Source: Cricetomys ansorgei
Lineage: Eukaryota; Chordata; Mammalia; Rodentia; Nesomyidae
DNA length: 64,000 bases
Assembly: GCA_026225945.1 (NCBI GenBank)
Contig: JAMJFZ010001816.1
Span: 7,589,501-7,653,500, forward strand
Reading direction: 5' to 3'
A program made the position numbers and the translations under genes. The notes beneath the pieces were generated by a model. It saw nothing but the letters and a program-made list of their open reading frames with translations, was not told where the DNA came from and searched no databases. The first letter of the stretch is position 1. Every line of letters begins with the position of its first letter. This document shows positions 1-10,764 of the stretch, in pieces.

Positions 1-217
1 CTCGCTCTGTATAGCTTGGTCAGCCTGCTTTTTTATAGAACCCAAGACCATCAGCTCAGGAATGGTTCCAGCAACAGCGAGCTGCCCCCCTCCATCAATC
101 ACTAACTAAGAAAATGTCCCACAACCTGGTATTATGGAGGCATTTTCTCAATGGATGCTCCCTCTTCTCTGATGACTCTAGCTTACATCGAGGTGACATA
201 AAACTAGCCAGCACAAA
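1..217 (-). mobile_element. MaLR-type LTR, truncated by window edge
   Basis: Read on the minus strand this matches the 5' part of a common rodent LTR of the ERVL-MaLR kind: a TG start near 217, then TTTTATGTCA, GAGTCATC, GAGAAAATGCCTCCAT and TTGGGTTCTATAAAAAAGC. The rest lies beyond the window. Family recognition is from memory of the consensus; the exact MT/ORR1 subfamily is not assigned. No coding sequence is present. Confidence 0.65.
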
Positions 218-956
218 CATGCTGATAGACTATTTCTTATACACTTTCTTCAAATTGTACAGATCTTAGAGTCTCAGTGGTATGATTCTTTATGTAGAAT
301 AAATGTTAGATTTGTGGGGATGTGGCTAGCCACGTAAAATTCTTCTCATCACAATCTTCTCAAAAGAATTACAAATAACTCCTGTAGATACTTCCTACTG
401 AAGGACAAGATGCATTCTCCAGTCCTGTAATGTGGACTTGACAGAATGACTTTGCTCAAAAATATGGAGCGTGCTTTACAAGGGCTTCACATTGGAGAAA
501 ACTGACAGGTGCTCCGTCAAGCAGACGAGGTTGACTAAGGTCAAGTTGCTAACATATGCCTCTGACGTGACGTGATATGAGTGACACTCTGTGGTCTGTG
601 GCTTTCCTCCTCAAAACCAATAACCCCAGCCTAACTCCAGAATAACACCAGATGGACTTAAATTGGAGCGACTCTACAAATACCTGACCAGTGCTTTTAA
701 GACTGCCAAGGTCGTCACAGTTTGGGAAGCAATTTGGTTATCTGTCACTGCCAGGAGGAACCAAAGGAAATATGACAAGCAAGCGCGGTGCAGCATCCCG
801 CATGAGAGCCTAGAGTCAAGAAAGGCTAATAGATGAAACTAAGGAGAGCTGACTGAAGGGTGGGTGGGTGTACTAGTGTTGGCTCATTTCAATACACGGG
901 AGTGCATTCACTTCACTTCATCATTCAATTCACTCATTCAGTTCATTTCCCACATG
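218..956. other. Unannotated stretch
   Basis: No gene or repeat family recognised. It contains overlapping CRE half-sites, TGACGTGACGTGA at 563-575. A run of CATTCA/CACTTCA-like words lies just before the TG tract. Nothing here supports a transcript. Confidence 0.5.
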
Positions 957-1351
957 AGTGTGTGTGTGTGTGTGTGTGTGTGCATGTGTATGTGTGGTGT
1001 GTGTTTTGCCTGTGTGTGGTATATGTGTGTGTGTATATGTGTGGGGTGTGTGTGTGTGTGTGTGTGGTGTGTGTGTGTGTGTTTTGCCTGTGTGTGGTAT
1101 ATGTGTGTGTGTATATGTGTGGGGTGTGTGTGTGTGTGTATGTGTGGTGTGTGTGTGTGTGTTTTGCCTGTGTGTGGTATATGTGTGTGTGTATATGTGT
1201 GGGGTGTGGGTGTGTGTGTATGTGGTGTGTGTGTGTTTTGCCTGTGTGTGGTATATGTGTGTGTGTATATGTGTGGGGTGTGTGTGTGTGTATGTGTGGT
1301 GTGTGTGTGTTTTGCCTGTGTGTGGTATATGTGTGTGTGTATATGTGTGGG

Positions 1352-1394
<43 letters not shown>

Positions 1395-2275
1395 GCCTGT
1401 GTGTGGTATATGTGTGTGTGTATATGTGTGGGGTGTGGGTGTGTGTGTATGTGTGTGTGTGTGTGTTTTGTGTGTGTGGTATATGTGTGTGTGTATTTGT
1501 GTGTGGGGTGGGTGTGTGTGTGTATGTGTGGTGTGTGTGTGTGTGTGTGTGTGTGTTTTTGCCTGTGTGTGGTATATGTGTGTGTGTATATGTGTGGTGT
1601 GTGTGTGTGTGTGTGTTTTGTCTGTGTGTGGTATATGTGTGGTGTGTGGTGTGTGTGTGTGTATTTTGTCTGTGTGTGGTATATGTGTGGTATGTGGTGT
1701 GTGTGTGTGTGTGTGTGTGCGTGTTTTGTCTGTGTGTGGTATATGTGTGGTGTGTGGTGTGTGTGTGTGTATGTGTTTTGCCTGTGTGTGGTATATGTGT
1801 GTGTATACGTGTGGTGTGTGGTGTGTTTGGGGTGTGTGTGTGTGTGTTTTGTCTGTGTGTGTGTATATATGTGGTGTGTGGTGTGTGTGTGTGTGTGTGT
1901 GTTTTGCCTGTGTGTGGTATATGTGTATGTGTATATGTGTGGTGTGTGTGTGTGTGTGTGTTTTGTCTGTGTGTGGTATATGTGTGTGTGTATATGTGTG
2001 GTGTGTGGTGTGTGTGTGTGTGTTTTGTCTGTGTGTGGTATATGTGTGGTGTGTGGTGTGTGTGTGTGTTTTGCCTGTGTGTGGTATATGTGTGTGTATG
2101 TGTGTGGTGTGTGTGGTGTGTGGTGTGTGTGTGTGTGTGTTTTGTCTGTGTGTGTGTATATGTGTGGTGTGTGGTGTGTGTGTGTGTGTGTGTGTGTTTT
2201 GTCTGTGTGTGGTATATGTGTATGTGTATATGTGTGGTGTGTGTGTGTGTGTCTGTGTGTGGTATGTGTGTGTGT

Positions 2276-2316
<41 letters not shown>

Positions 2317-2327
2317 GTCTGTGTGTG

Positions 2328-2364
<37 letters not shown>

Positions 2365-2838
2365 TGTGTGTGGTATATGTGTGTGGTATGTGTGTGTATG
2401 TGTGTGTCTGTGTGTTGTATGTGTGTGTGTATGTGTGTGTGTCTGTGTCTGTGTGTGGTATGTGTGTGTGTCTGTGTCTGTGTGTGGTATGTGTGTGTGT
2501 GTGTGTCTGTGTGTGTCTGTATATGTGTGTGGGGTGTGTGTGTGTGTGTATGTCTGTGTGTGTCTGTGTGTGGTATATGTGTGTGTGTATATGTGTGGTG
2601 TGTGGTGTGTGTGTGTGTGTGTTTTGTCTGTGTGTGGTATATGTGTGTGGTGTGTGTGTGTGTGTGTGTCTGTGTCTGTGTGTGGTATATGTGTGTGGTA
2701 TGTGTGTGTATGTGTGTGTCTGTGTGTTGTATGTGTGTGTGTATGTGTGTGTGTCTGTGTCTGTGTGTGGTATATGTGTGTGTCTGTGTCTGTGTGTGGT
2801 ATGTGTGTGTGTGTGTGTGTGTCTGTATATGTGTGTGG

Positions 2839-2879
<41 letters not shown>

Positions 2880-2921
2880 TGTGTGTGGTATATGTGTGTG
2901 TGTATATGTGTGTACAGACAC
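957..2921 (+). repeat. TG-rich minisatellite of about 2 kb
   Basis: This is not a simple (TG)n run. About 20 copies of a 50-80 bp unit alternate TG stretches with TTTTGCCTGTGTGTGGTATA (or TTTTGTC) and a TATATGTGTGG box, for example near 1007, 1081, 1161, 1237, 1310 and 1391. After about 2220 the unit changes to TCTGTGTCTGTGTGTGGTAT forms. Very long open frames on both strands are artefacts: repeats of TG/GT or CA/AC make no stop codons and read as Cys/Val or Thr/His. Confidence 0.95.
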
Positions 2922-2966
2922 ATGACAGCAAGAGCCTGAAGTCCGTGTCTTCTATCACTCTTCACT

Positions 2967-3190
2967 TTGCTCTTTTGTTTGGTTTTGGTTTTATCCAGAT
3001 ACAGGATCTCCCATTGGCCTGGAGCTCATGGATACAGCTAGACTGGATGGATAGTAGTCCTGGGGATTCCCCGGTCTCTGTGCCTCCACTGGCTCTGGGA
3101 TTATAGATGCACACTACCACCAGGGATCCAAAGTTAGGTCTCATGCTTAACAGCAAGCCCTTTATCCATCGAGCCACCTCCCAACCTCAA
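2967..3190 (-). mobile_element. B4-type SINE
   Basis: On the minus strand there is a tRNA-like head (GGAGGTGGCTCGATGGATAA at its start, from about 3182) followed by a B1-like part. On the plus strand the T-rich tail (TTTGTTTGGTTTTGG) comes first. This head-plus-body order is typical of B4/RSINE elements of rodents. Divergence is substantial, so it is an old copy. Confidence 0.65.
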
Positions 3191-3535
3191 TGTTGGCTCA
3201 TTAATAGCAATAAGTACACTTATGTAAGATGAGGAAGTACTATATAATAAATGGCTGGATTTTATTGGGGAAAAACTCGAGTAATCACTTGAATTCATAA
3301 GCATCTTTCTGACTCACTACTACACTAATGTAAGATCTTAATGCTGGGGAGAACAGAGGCAGGGGGATGCTTTTGTACTATCTTTACTATTTTTCCATAA
3401 ACTTAAATGTCTCTCAAATAAAACTTCTTTTCTAATGCAAATAAAGTCAAGTTTTATTAATGTCACAATTTATATATTAGATTTATCACTAACAGAACAG
3501 AATGTCAGGGCATCTGCTGTGTTGAAAATAAAATA
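3191..3535. other. Unannotated stretch
   Basis: AT-rich sequence with no recognised gene or repeat. Confidence 0.4.
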
Positions 3536-3612
3536 TGAAGGTTGTGGTGGAGATTCAGTGGTAGAGTTCTTGCCTAGGAACGAGGCTCCAAATTTACTGT
3601 TCAGCACTCCAC
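3536..3612 (+). mobile_element. ID-like (tRNA-derived) SINE
   Basis: The segment has the ID layout: GATTCAGTGGTAGAGTTCTT (A box region), GCCTAGGAACGAGGCTCC, then TTCAGCACTCC near the B box, followed by an A-rich segment. It derives from a tRNA-like gene but the acceptor stem does not pair, so it is a SINE and not a tRNA gene. Confidence 0.6.
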
Positions 3613-3635
3613 GAACAAGCAAACAGAGCAAATAG

Positions 3636-4740
3636 AAGGCCCACACCCATCTAAACATCAAAGTGAAACAAAATTAATACCTTGTCTTTCTCTAAGAAGC
3701 TCTTATTAAAAAAAAAAAAGTGGTATTCACTTCTTAAACTACAAATTAGCAATAAAATCCTCCCATTCGTAAATGATGTCTCGCCAAATAATGTGTCTTT
3801 TTAATCACACAAATGAATGTACGACTCGAACATTTGCCCATGACATGACAATTAGATATGTAATTATTTGACAGGACACATTGTCATGTCTGTAAGCAAG
3901 AAATTAAATATGCAATATGATTCCAGGGCAAACAGTTTTCAACATCACTTATGAATAGCCCTTCCTATTTTACCCTCCTTATAATTACTACAGATCATCA
4001 AAATGGAAGCCTGGCAGGTCCAAGATGGTAGCTGAGAAAACAAGAGCCCCAGGGTGATTGTGTGCAATGTTTGGCCGAAAGATTGGGATTGTGGAGAGAG
4101 GGAGAAGGCAGCTGTATTCTCCCAGACTCAGGAAGAGTGGGAAAGAGGGCTGTATTCACTCAGGTGACCCAAGGTATGGAAAACGTCAGGTAACTCGAGT
4201 CAACTTATTCCAAAGAACTGAAAGCGTCCTGGGAAGGAGCTTGCATCCTGCTTACATCTGTCTTTGGCTTGTCTTCTCTCTGCTCAGCTTTTATCACCAC
4301 CTGGGGGGTGAGCCAAGCAGGCAGGGCGCCTTCCACCACTAAGTCATTCATAAATTATGTGTTTTCTGAGTCAAGGAGACGCTTATGATTTCAAATGATG
4401 GCTTGGCTTTTTCCCCAATAAAATTCAGTCATTTATTATATATTTCTTCTTCATCTCAAATACGATTTTAAAATGTAAACTGATTTTTGTTGTACATGAA
4501 CATTGTCTTTTTGTTTTATCTTACTGTCTATTCTTATATGCCAACCTGTCAGAAAACTTTTGTAGTTACTTTGGGCATATTTCAACTTTAAAAAAAAAGA
4601 AAGTTGCACTTCTAAATGCATAACACTTAGTTCTTTAATTACTAGGCAAGGCATTTGAGAAGTAGGCACTAAAGTACCTTTAGATTGTATATCATACATT
4701 ATTAGGGCACACCAAAGTTTCTTGCTAAAATTATTTAAAA
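3636..4740. other. Unannotated AT-rich stretch
   Basis: No gene recognised. An open frame at 4058-4342 (94 codons, plus strand) has no splice or similarity support. The segment 4010-4330 is locally less AT-rich but matches nothing I know. Confidence 0.4.
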
Positions 4741-4815
4741 GCAATTTCATTTCCTTCTTTTCCTTCTTCTTCTTTTTCTTATTGAAAATAGGTTTTTCTC
4801 TCGTACAATACATTC
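4741..4815 (-). mobile_element. L1 3' end fragment (antisense)
   Basis: TTATTGAAAATAGGTTTTTC followed by TCGTACAATACATTCTGACC is the reverse complement of the typical rodent L1 3' terminus. A pyrimidine-rich tract precedes it, as expected for an antisense poly(A) tail. Only the last few tens of bases of the element are present before the next L1 piece begins. Confidence 0.6.
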
Positions 4816-5081
4816 TGACCCCTAACAATGGGAATGGGGGTGTCTCTGAAACTTTTACCTTCCCTTGGGACCCATTTCCTCCTACTGGGTGGCCTCATTC
4901 AGCCATGATATAGGGGCTCCTGCAGGCCTCGTGCCCTGTGAATGGTAATCCTGGAAGGCCTGCTCTTTTCTGAGGGGAGCAGGAGGGGGTCGGGGTGGAG
5001 CTGGGGGAGAGGGGAGGAGTGGAGGGAGATGAGGCTGGGGTCTAGATATAGTATATGAAAGGAGGAAATTAGATTTTAAAG
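4816..5081 (+). mobile_element. L1 (Lx-type) 3' UTR
   Basis: The plus strand carries the rodent L1 3' UTR signature: GGTGTCTCTGAAACTTTTAC, CCCTTGGGACCCATTTCC, TACTGGGTGGCC, GGCCTGCTCTTTTCTGAGG, a purine-rich GGAGCTGGGGGAGAGGGGAG stretch, and a terminal AGTATATGAAAGGAGG. It is 5'-truncated, with no ORF2 left. It abuts an opposite-strand L1 3' end directly downstream. Confidence 0.8.
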
Positions 5082-5560
5082 AAAGAAAATGGATTCTTCT
5101 CACAATGTCCCCTACCTCCACTTCTCCCAGATCCCCACCACTTTCCCTCTCCCCCAGATCCACACCCACTTCATTTCCCTTCAGAAAAGATCAGGCTGCC
5201 AAGAGATACCAGCCAAACATGACACAAGATACAATAAAACAAAGCACAAACCCTCATATACAGGCTAGATGAGGGAAGGAAGTAGGAAGAAAAGAGTCCC
5301 TAGCAAAAGCAGTCAAAAGAGTCAGAGACACCGCGCGCCCATTGTTGGGTATCTCACAAAGACACCAAGCTAACAGCATGGATGTATACGCAAAGGCCCT
5401 GGTGCAGACCTGTGCAGGCTCTGTGCTTGCCGCTTCAGCCTCTGTGAGCCCATCTGAGCCCCGCTCAGTTGATCCCGTGTCCCTTACTCTCCTGGTCTCC
5501 TTGGTGCCCTCCGGCTCCTAAAATCGTTCTTTCCCATCTTCCACCGGGTTCATGGAGCAG
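5082..5560 (-). mobile_element. L1 (Lx-type) 3' UTR, inverted relative to the previous copy
   Basis: The plus strand shows the reverse complement of the L1 3' UTR: GATTCTTCTCACAATGTCCC, TCCCCCAGATCCACACCCAC, CAAACATGACACAAGATACA, CACCAAGCTAACAGCATGGA, and CTGTGAGCCCATCTGAGCCC. It extends further into the element than its inverted neighbour, so the shared inverted part is roughly the first 130 bp. No coding sequence remains. Confidence 0.8.
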
Positions 5561-5721
5561 TTTCGTTTCAAATGATACAAAAACCAAAAATTATTGTTCA
5601 GGAAACTTAAAACTTTCCAATTTGTCACTTAGATAATGTTTATACTCTGTACTTGTGAAAAAGTCACAAGTACAAATCAACATGAATCAAAATGATGGAT
5701 TAGTGTGTGTATACACACATA

Positions 5722-5722
<1 letters not shown>

Positions 5723-5766
<44 letters not shown>

Positions 5767-5792
5767 CATACATACATACACACACACACATA
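5723..5792. repeat. (TA)n-(CATA)n-(CA)n microsatellite
   Basis: A compound tract: about 18 TA units, then CATA units, then CA units. It lies at the edge of an antisense L1 remnant. Confidence 0.95.
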
Positions 5793-6605
5793 TTCCACAT
5801 TTTCTTTCTTCACCCGTCCATTTGACCACTGATATACATTTGATCTGTTTCAATTTCTGGGCCGTTGTGAATAACACTGACGGGTACGTGGTTCATTTAG
5901 TATCTCTCTGACATACCACCTTCGATTCCTCCGGATATACCCCGAGAAGTGGGATTGCTAGGTCATATACTCATTCTTTTTAGGAATTTTATTTCTTTCT
6001 CTGGGTGGGGTTGTAGGAGGTCTGAGACTGCCTCCACTCCCCAAACGCTAGAATTCCCAGCACGTGCCAACACGCTCAGCTTCGTTTTTATTTTTTTGAG
6101 TTAAAACTATACTGTTCCCAAAATGCCTGTAGTCATTGACAAACCTATGTGCGTATCAGAGCTCCCTTTCCTGTATCCTCGCAAATATTATTTACCTTGT
6201 CGATAACTGCAGCTGCTGCAGCAGTGCGATACCGCATTGTGACTTTAACTTGCTTTTTCCTGATGATTAACAGACCTTGTGCATTTTCCATTTATCTGTT
6301 AACAATCTCCCTCTACTCGCTCTCCCTCTTCCTCTCCCTCCCTCTCTCCTTCCCCTTCTCCTTCTCATTCTCCAGCTCCCTCTCCTTCTCCCTCCTCCTC
6401 CCCAACTCTTGGTTTTTAATGGCCTGCTCTCAAATAGCACAGGCTAGCCTGATCTTGCTATGTAGCCAAGATTACCTTTTTTTTTTTTTTTCTCTTGAGT
6501 TTGGGTGTTGGCTCCTCGTCAGATGTACCATTTGCAAATTTGCTAGCCCGTGGATTGTCTCTCCATTCTGTCTCCTTGGAAGACTTTCATCTATCATGAC
6601 CTCAC
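5793..6605 (-). mobile_element. Old L1 (L1M-like) remnant
   Basis: Read antisense, the segment follows the 3' part of mammalian L1 in order: GGCCGTTGTGAATAACACTG, CCCGAGAAGTGGGATTGCTA, ATCCTCGCAAATATTATTTA, TCCTGATGATTAACAGACCT, CGTCAGATGTACCATTTGCA and CCCGTGGATTGTCTCTCC. It is interrupted near 5985-6085 and 6400-6480 by short B1-like antisense pieces and a CT-rich run (6310-6400). Open frames here are chance. Confidence 0.75.
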
Positions 6606-6834
6606 TGTCTGTCTTTGCTTCTGCTGCTTGTGCTTCTGGAGCCGCATAAAATAACAAAAAATAAAATATGGCTCAGACTAATACCATAAAGCTTTCTGGC
6701 TAGGGTTGTGTTTGTTTTGTTTTGGTTTGCTTGTTTGGTTTTTGTTGTTTTTCATAATTTTTTTAGTTTACTGTCTTGTCTCTAATTTGTTAATTCATTT
6801 TGAAGTGATTTTGTATATATTATAATAAAATGGT

Positions 6835-7050
6835 TATTATAAGAAAATTATATATTATTATATATTATATTATATATATTATATATTATTATTAATATAT
6901 AATATATATTAATAATATATATTACATATATAATATAATACAATGTATATTTATATTAATATTATATCATACTATAAGAAAATTCTAATCTTCTCTATTG
7001 GAACCATTTAGTTTTCAGCTTATATTATCTATATATAGATAATATATTAT
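6835..7050. repeat. AT-rich low-complexity block with palindromes
   Basis: Almost pure A/T, made of TATTATATAT words, sitting between two L1 remnants of opposite orientation. A perfect 26-bp palindrome spans 7021-7046, centred on CTATATATAG. Such blocks can form cruciforms and often vary in length. Confidence 0.9.
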
Positions 7051-7054
7051 ATTA

Positions 7055-7620
7055 TCTATAAGGTGATGGCATAATAAGATATAGAATCAACGTAGGTGTC
7101 TACCAAGAATGCACCATACATTTACATATACAGTGGTCTTTAAAGGGAAGTAAATTCTGTAACTTAGGAAGTGACATTATAAGTGAAATAAGCCAATTAC
7201 AGAAAGAAATACTTCCAGATCTCATAGGTGGGATCTACAGAGACTCTTCTGATGGAAGCAGCTGGGAGATGCTTCCCAATGGGTGCTAAGGGAGTGGGGA
7301 GAGGACCAGTGAGAAGGAAAAAAATGTTGATCAAAAGGTACAAGGTTTCAGTCACACTGGAAAAGCAAATGTTAGTACTCTGTGTCACTGAATGGTGACC
7401 ACACGTCACAGTATATTTTGTGTTCGTTATACATCTCAAAGTTACTGGAAGGATGAAGTTTTATCCTCCTAACCATGAAAGGTAAGTCAGTGAAGCCATA
7501 CACCTGTTAGCTCAACTGACTCTCTAGAACACATGCATAGATGAAAATATCAAACTGTGTCACATAAATGTAATTAGTAATTGTCCATTAAGAATTAAAA
7601 CCAAAAATGAGAAAGGTTGG
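7055..7620 (+). mobile_element. Old L1 (L1M-like) 3' end
   Basis: Sense-strand L1 3' features occur in order: GTAGGTGTCTACCAAGAATG, GTGAAATAAGCCAATTACAG, AGATCTCATAGGTGGGATCT, GGAGTGGGGAGAGGACCAG, GTTGATCAAAAGGTACAAGG and CAGTATATTTTGTGTTCGTT. The GTAAGTCA near 7483 resembles a splice donor but lies within this repeat. Confidence 0.6.
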
Positions 7621-8129
7621 GGATCCAGCAGCGTTGATACAGTTTCAGATTCTGTGTTAACGAAACTATTATAAAATACAAACAGCACTCAGAAAACAAA
7701 CCTGTAGCATTCAACACATTTAGGAAACCTCTGGTATTTTCCTTAATTAAGAAACCCATTGGAAGGTGTCAAGGTATCCCATAATGTAGATGAGCATAGT
7801 CTGTTCCTCAGACATCAGGTTTCAATAGCAGTTTCCAAAACCCACAGAAAGCAAAAACTCGTCCATAAGGTCTCAGATCAGCTAAGACAGAAGCATCTTT
7901 CTTTCACATAGTTAAAGATGCATTTTAAAGGTTTCTGATGGTGTTGTGCTCAATATGTGTCAATATTTATCAAGGGATTACAAAGCAAGCAAGAAGTTAA
8001 ACAAACAACCATGAATGTATTTGTCATCACAGCAACCAAGGCACTTGTTTTCAGTCCTCCCGTGATTAAGTATGGTCTTGGAAACGTACATAAAAGTGTA
8101 AAACATTTCTATTGGGGGGGGGGAGGGTC
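7621..8129. other. Unannotated stretch
   Basis: No gene recognised. It ends in a run of 10 G residues (8114-8123) directly before the LTR. Confidence 0.4.
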
Positions 8130-8443
8130 TGTGAGGACAAGCGCCCCCTAGTGGTGGGCGGCACTGACCTCTGCGCTCTCCACCTCTTGGTAAAATTCTT
8201 GCTTTCCCAGAAGCCCCTTGTTTCCCCGGGGAGATTTAATGAGCCAACCTAATGTTCAGATCCTGACCAATCAGAGAGATCTCTTAGCCGCTGCCTGTTT
8301 AGTTAAAAAGGCCCATGCTGTCACATTTGGGGGTCGCCATTTTGAAAAGTGGCTGACCCTCGCATGCTGGTTTGTTCTGCAGAATAAATGTGCTCTTGCA
8401 CTTTGCAAGCGTGGTCTCGGTGGCCCTTTGGGGGTGATTCACA
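8130..8443 (+). mobile_element. Probable solo retroviral LTR
   Basis: The 314-bp segment begins TGTGAGG and ends TTCACA. Inside it has GACCAATCAGAGA (CCAAT box, 8267-8280), a weak TTAAAAAGG box (8303-8311) and a poly(A) signal AATAAATGTGCTCTTGCA (from about 8383), followed by a GT-rich GGTCTCGGTGGCC stretch. This promoter-then-poly(A) layout fits a class I (gammaretrovirus-like) LTR. No internal retroviral sequence flanks it and I found no clean target-site duplication, so its boundaries are approximate. Confidence 0.65.
8141..8154 (-). promoter_or_regulatory. Perfect CTCF core motif inside the LTR
   Basis: The minus strand reads CCACTAGGGGGCGC, which fits every position of the CTCF core consensus CCASYAGRKGGCRS. 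CTCF binds this sequence to set chromatin loop anchors and insulators. It lies 11 bp from the LTR start. Occupancy cannot be judged from sequence; its two CpGs make it methylation-sensitive in principle. Confidence 0.65.
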
Positions 8444-8879
8444 GTCCCTACAGGTTCCTAGTTCTTATTTTTAAGAGTGTACACAATTTCAATAGAAATC
8501 TTAAAAATCATTGACTAACAAGCAAAACTTTATTTTTCTTACCCCATGACTCCAAAAGCACACTTGAGCACTCAGAAAAAGATGGGATAGTCACAACCCA
8601 CAGCCACAGTGACGGGCTCAGCATCCCTTATGCCTACCTACATGTCCAACTGCCTTGTGGATATGGACTACATTTCAATATGAACACACCTGACTTAAAA
8701 AAACAAACAAACAAAAAAAAAAAAAAACAGCTCAGCATTTGAAGCCAACATGGTGCATTTTAAGCCCATTTTTAAATCGTATTTCCTTGAACCCCAACAG
8801 AGATGCTGAAATGGCCAGCTTGACTACCTGGGAGCTTGCTATGACAGAAAGACTTCCCCCCACAATGAGGAAGTGCCAG
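8444..8879. other. Unannotated stretch
   Basis: Nothing recognised apart from an A-rich AAACAAACAAACAAAAAAA run near 8700-8727. Confidence 0.4.
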
Positions 8880-9135
8880 GGACTGGTACCATGGGTCAAT
8901 AGGTAAAGGTGCTCTCTGCCCCGCCTGAAGACCTGAGTTCAATACCCCATACCCACACACATGATGGAAGGAAAGAACTGAGTCCCATACGTTGTCCTCT
9001 GGCCTCCACATGAAAGTCATGACATGAACATGCACACACACAGAGAGGTGGGGGGAGATAAAAGAAAGACAGCAATCCAGAAAGAACTTGCTCATAAACA
9101 AACAAATAGTCAAAAATAAAAAATAAAAAACCGGA
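8880..9135 (+). mobile_element. B2/B3-superfamily SINE
   Basis: A tRNA-like head (GGTCAATAGGTAAAGGTGCT, GAAGACCTGAGTTCAATACC) is followed by ACACATGATGGAAGGAAAGA, GTTGTCCTCTGGCCTCCACA and an A-rich tail with AAATAAAAAATAAAA. It is diverged and carries no gene. Confidence 0.75.
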
Positions 9136-9296
9136 TAGCAGGAAAAAACAGATACTACAAGCTTTCATTTATATGCAACTATAGTTAATAACAACATACT
9201 ACACATTTTCAAACTTCCAAAAGGGTAGATTTCGAATACGTTCATTACAAATAAGCATTTAAGTTGCACAGTTCAATCATAACGTTGTTCACCGTA

Positions 9297-9535
9297 AATA
9301 TTTACTAGATGGGTCTGGACAGAAACAAGGTCTTACATAGCGCAGGCTGTCCTCCAGCTCTCCACGTAGTGAAGGATAGTTTTGAACTTCTGATGGTGCT
9401 GCCTCCTCCTCCCAAATACTGAGAGTACAAGTCTGCACCACAACACCTGTTTTGTGCAATGTTAAAGATAGAAGCCAGGGCTTCATGCACGCTAAGCAAG
9501 TGCTCAACCACCTGACCTACAGGCTCAACGGCAAA
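9297..9535 (-). mobile_element. B4-type SINE
   Basis: The plus strand shows an antisense B1-like part (ACAAGGTCTTACATAGCGCA, CCTCCTCCCAAATACTGAGA) and then an antisense ID-like part (GGGCTTCATGCACGCTAAGC, AAGTGCTCAACCACCTGACC). The ID-plus-B1 fusion is diagnostic of B4. An A-run follows at 9538-9550. Confidence 0.75.
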
Positions 9536-9550
9536 AGGAAAAAAAAAAAA

Positions 9551-10764
9551 GTTTTAAAAATTACGCTGGAAAAATAAAAATTCAAATCTTATTTCTTTGA
9601 TCCAAAAGGAGATTGTTGTTAAGTTAAATTATTTTAGCCATGCTCTAGGCACAAGTGTCCTCAGTGCTTCATACCCACGCCCCAGCAGAACAAGTGTGGT
9701 ATGTGAGACCAGTATACTTTTATATGTTAGAACTAATAACTAGTTCTAACTAGGCTTATGGTTTGAATGTCTTTTTAATCATCTGGTTTTTTATTAATTC
9801 ATTTTGTTTATATTTTGCAAAAATATTGATATATCAGCTTAGATTTTTCAAAAAAAACTACTTCACCACAGAAGCCTACAATGTACATGCCACTGCTTGT
9901 CAAACTTGGAGTGGTAAAGTAATCTGCAGTTGTTGAGGGTCTGGATTCAAATCCAAATTCCTGTCTTTAGTGGCCATTCCACACCTGACATCCTTTCTCC
10001 TTTCTAGCAATACCTGGGTACTGAGTCCTACATTTTCATCACATGGAACATTTTGTCTTTAAGACCATCAAGGAAATTATGTTTTATACTCAAACACCAT
10101 TTTCCTTTGTATGGAAATTATGAACTAATTGTCTATGGCTCCTTTTATACACTTTCTTTATTCTTCTTTATATTTTTAACTTCTTAAATCTTCACAATAT
10201 TAAATAACATTTACTTTCTTTTCATATACATATATATCTCCCAATGTTGCCCGACTTCACTTCTATAAAGATCTTTTGCATGTTTTAGACATAAGATAGA
10301 GGGCTTTGACTCTTTGCTTAGCTTTTTATTTTGAAGTAACTTTAAATTCATTCTAATTGAGCACTCAAAAATATTTACAAAAAAAAAAGGTAATTGTATA
10401 CTGGTCCAAACCACTGAAGCTTCCAAACCACTGAAGTAGAGTATCTTCTATACAATGTTCTCTTACGATAATGCAATAAAATCAGAAGTAATAGCAGACA
10501 GAAATCTAAGTCTTCTCATATAATTAAAATTCTAATTAAGTTTTTTGTGGGAATGGTGTTTATGGGGTAATGTGTAGGTATAAATGCATTCATTGGGTCA
10601 GGTAAACATTGAAAATAACCTCCTCATTGTTCATACCAAAAAAATGGCTAATGAGTAATATAGGAAACTCAAAGTGTGTTAAGCAAAATCATTGAATATA
10701 AAGATAATGCAATACAAAAGAAAGAAGAGGGAGAGGGAGGGAAGAAAATTGGGGGGGATTATTA
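9551..10764. other. Unannotated AT-rich stretch
   Basis: No gene or clear repeat. Several poly(A)-like signals and short homopolymers occur. The minus-strand open frame at 10211-10426 has no support. Confidence 0.4.

Noticed and set aside
860..3106. Open frames of over 650 codons on both strands across the TG tract
   Set aside because: They read only Cys/Val/Tyr/Met or Thr/His/Pro repeats. A TG/CA tract contains almost no stop codons in any frame, so this is a composition artefact.
7481..7490. Strong donor-like AAAG/GTAAGTCA
   Set aside because: Lies in an L1 3' remnant with no preceding open segment or acceptor.
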